Below, in pieces: positions 63,681-64,000 of a stretch of 64,000 bases of DNA. Made by a program: the position numbers and the translations under genes. How positions within the stretch are numbered: position 1 is the stretch's first letter; the number at the start of each line of letters is the position of its first letter. The stretch is from Paenibacillus sp. GP183 (GTDB lineage Bacteria > Bacillota > Bacilli > Paenibacillales > NBRC-103111). The stretch lies in the NCBI RefSeq assembly GCF_900104695.1, contig NZ_FNSW01000001.1, forward strand, positions 5,252,501-5,316,500. The letters run 5' to 3'. The notes beneath the pieces were generated by a model. It worked only from the letters and a program-made list of their open reading frames with translations, had not been told where the DNA came from and did not search any database.

Positions 63681-64000
63681 ATGGAAACAGGTAATTTAAT
63701 AACAGTAGAAACAACAGTTCATGCACCCGTTGAAAAAGTGTGGAAATCTTGGACAGAGCCGAATCATATAATAAAATGGAATAGTCCTTCAGATGACTGG
63801 CACACGCCATTTGCTGAAAATGATTTAAGGGCTGGCGGGAAGTTTCTTTCAAGAATGGAAGCTAAAGATGGCAGTTTTGGATTTGATTTCAGCGGGGTTT
63901 ATGATGAAGTAAGAATGAATGAGGTTATTTCTTATACTTTGGATGATGGAAGAAAAGTTAATATCAATTTTATTGATCAAGGAAACGAAACTAAGATAAT
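63681..64000 (+). CDS. SRPBCC family (AHSA1-like) protein, 5' part
   Basis: ATG 63681, preceded by GTGAGGCGGT, opens a frame of at least 106 codons that leaves the window. The sequence ITVETTVHAPVEKVWKSWTEPNHIIKWN followed by DDWHTPFAENDLRAGGKFLSRMEA, cited in part, is typical of AHSA1/YciI-neighbouring START-like proteins: small ligand-binding folds without a predictable function. No terminator separates it from the GH172 gene, 91 bp upstream. Confidence 0.88.
   Translation, partial: METGNLITVETTVHAPVEKVWKSWTEPNHIIKWNSPSDDWHTPFAENDLRAGGKFLSRMEAKDGSFGFDFSGVYDEVRMNEVISYTLDDGRKVNINFIDQGNETKI

Overview
The window looks like a chromosomal segment of a spore-forming Paenibacillus-type Firmicute. 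Evidence: a gerA/gerC/gerB-type spore germination operon, strong AGGAGG ribosome binding sites with frequent TTG/GTG starts, multi-gene carbohydrate ABC operons without their own ATPase, DUF5696 and GH172 proteins, a multi-domain GH87-like secreted enzyme, B. subtilis-type cre boxes, and operators matching the TnrA/GlnR consensus TGTNAN7TNACA. No mobile element, tRNA, rRNA or CRISPR array was seen.

Layout. (1) 1-11.3 kb: the end of a sugar phosphate isomerase/epimerase gene, then an eight-gene operon with one oversized solute-binding protein, two pairs of sugar permeases, an NHL/TPR membrane protein, a Yip1-like protein and a DUF5696 protein; no ATPase is encoded. (2) 11.4-17.0 kb: a MacAB-like export system with two ATPases, a lipoprotein adaptor and an FtsX-family permease; the second ATPase carries a C-terminal AbrB-like tail. 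(3) 17.0-20.9 kb, minus strand: the germinant receptor operon (order A-C-B). (4) 21.0-21.9 kb: a 27-residue membrane ORF and a Bax-inhibitor-1 family protein. (5) 22.1-33.0 kb: M42 aminopeptidase, pyroglutamyl peptidase, an oligopeptide ABC importer and a large M14-type metallopeptidase. (6) 33.3-39.3 kb: a 2012-residue secreted glycanase-like protein. (7) 39.5-43.1 kb: ethanolamine ammonia-lyase genes eutA-eutB-eutC. (8) 43.2-45.8 kb: ATP-dependent 5-oxoprolinase pxpB-pxpC-pxpA. (9) 45.8-53.8 kb: a guanidine-I riboswitch followed by two DUF1989 carboxyguanidine deiminase subunits, guanidine/urea carboxylase, allophanate hydrolase and a metallo-beta-lactamase-fold protein. (10) 53.9-57.9 kb: a second guanidine-I riboswitch followed by a cysteine hydrolase, an NCS1 permease, a RidA protein and an acetamidase/formamidase homologue. 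(11) 58.1-63.6 kb: galactonate dehydratase, GH2 beta-galactosidase and a GH172 protein; then a partial SRPBCC gene.

How it fits together. About 36 kb (22-58 kb) is dominated by release of ammonia or glutamate from unusual nitrogen compounds: peptides, pyroglutamate, ethanolamine, guanidine and probably a guanidine-related amide. Four perfect 17-bp TnrA/GlnR-type boxes were found by reading. Two lie in nearly identical 64-bp promoters in front of the peptide operon and the 5-oxoprolinase operon, about 50 bp upstream of the predicted start, the position expected for activation. The other two overlap core promoter elements in front of the two guanidine riboswitches, as expected for repression. 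The proposed picture is a nitrogen-scavenging island in which pyroglutamyl peptides are imported, cut by Pcp, and the 5-oxoproline is opened to glutamate by PxpABC, while guanidine genes are gated both by nitrogen status (DNA) and by guanidine (RNA). The least understood parts are the second riboswitch operon and the DUF5696/Yip1/NHL sugar-transport cluster at the left end.
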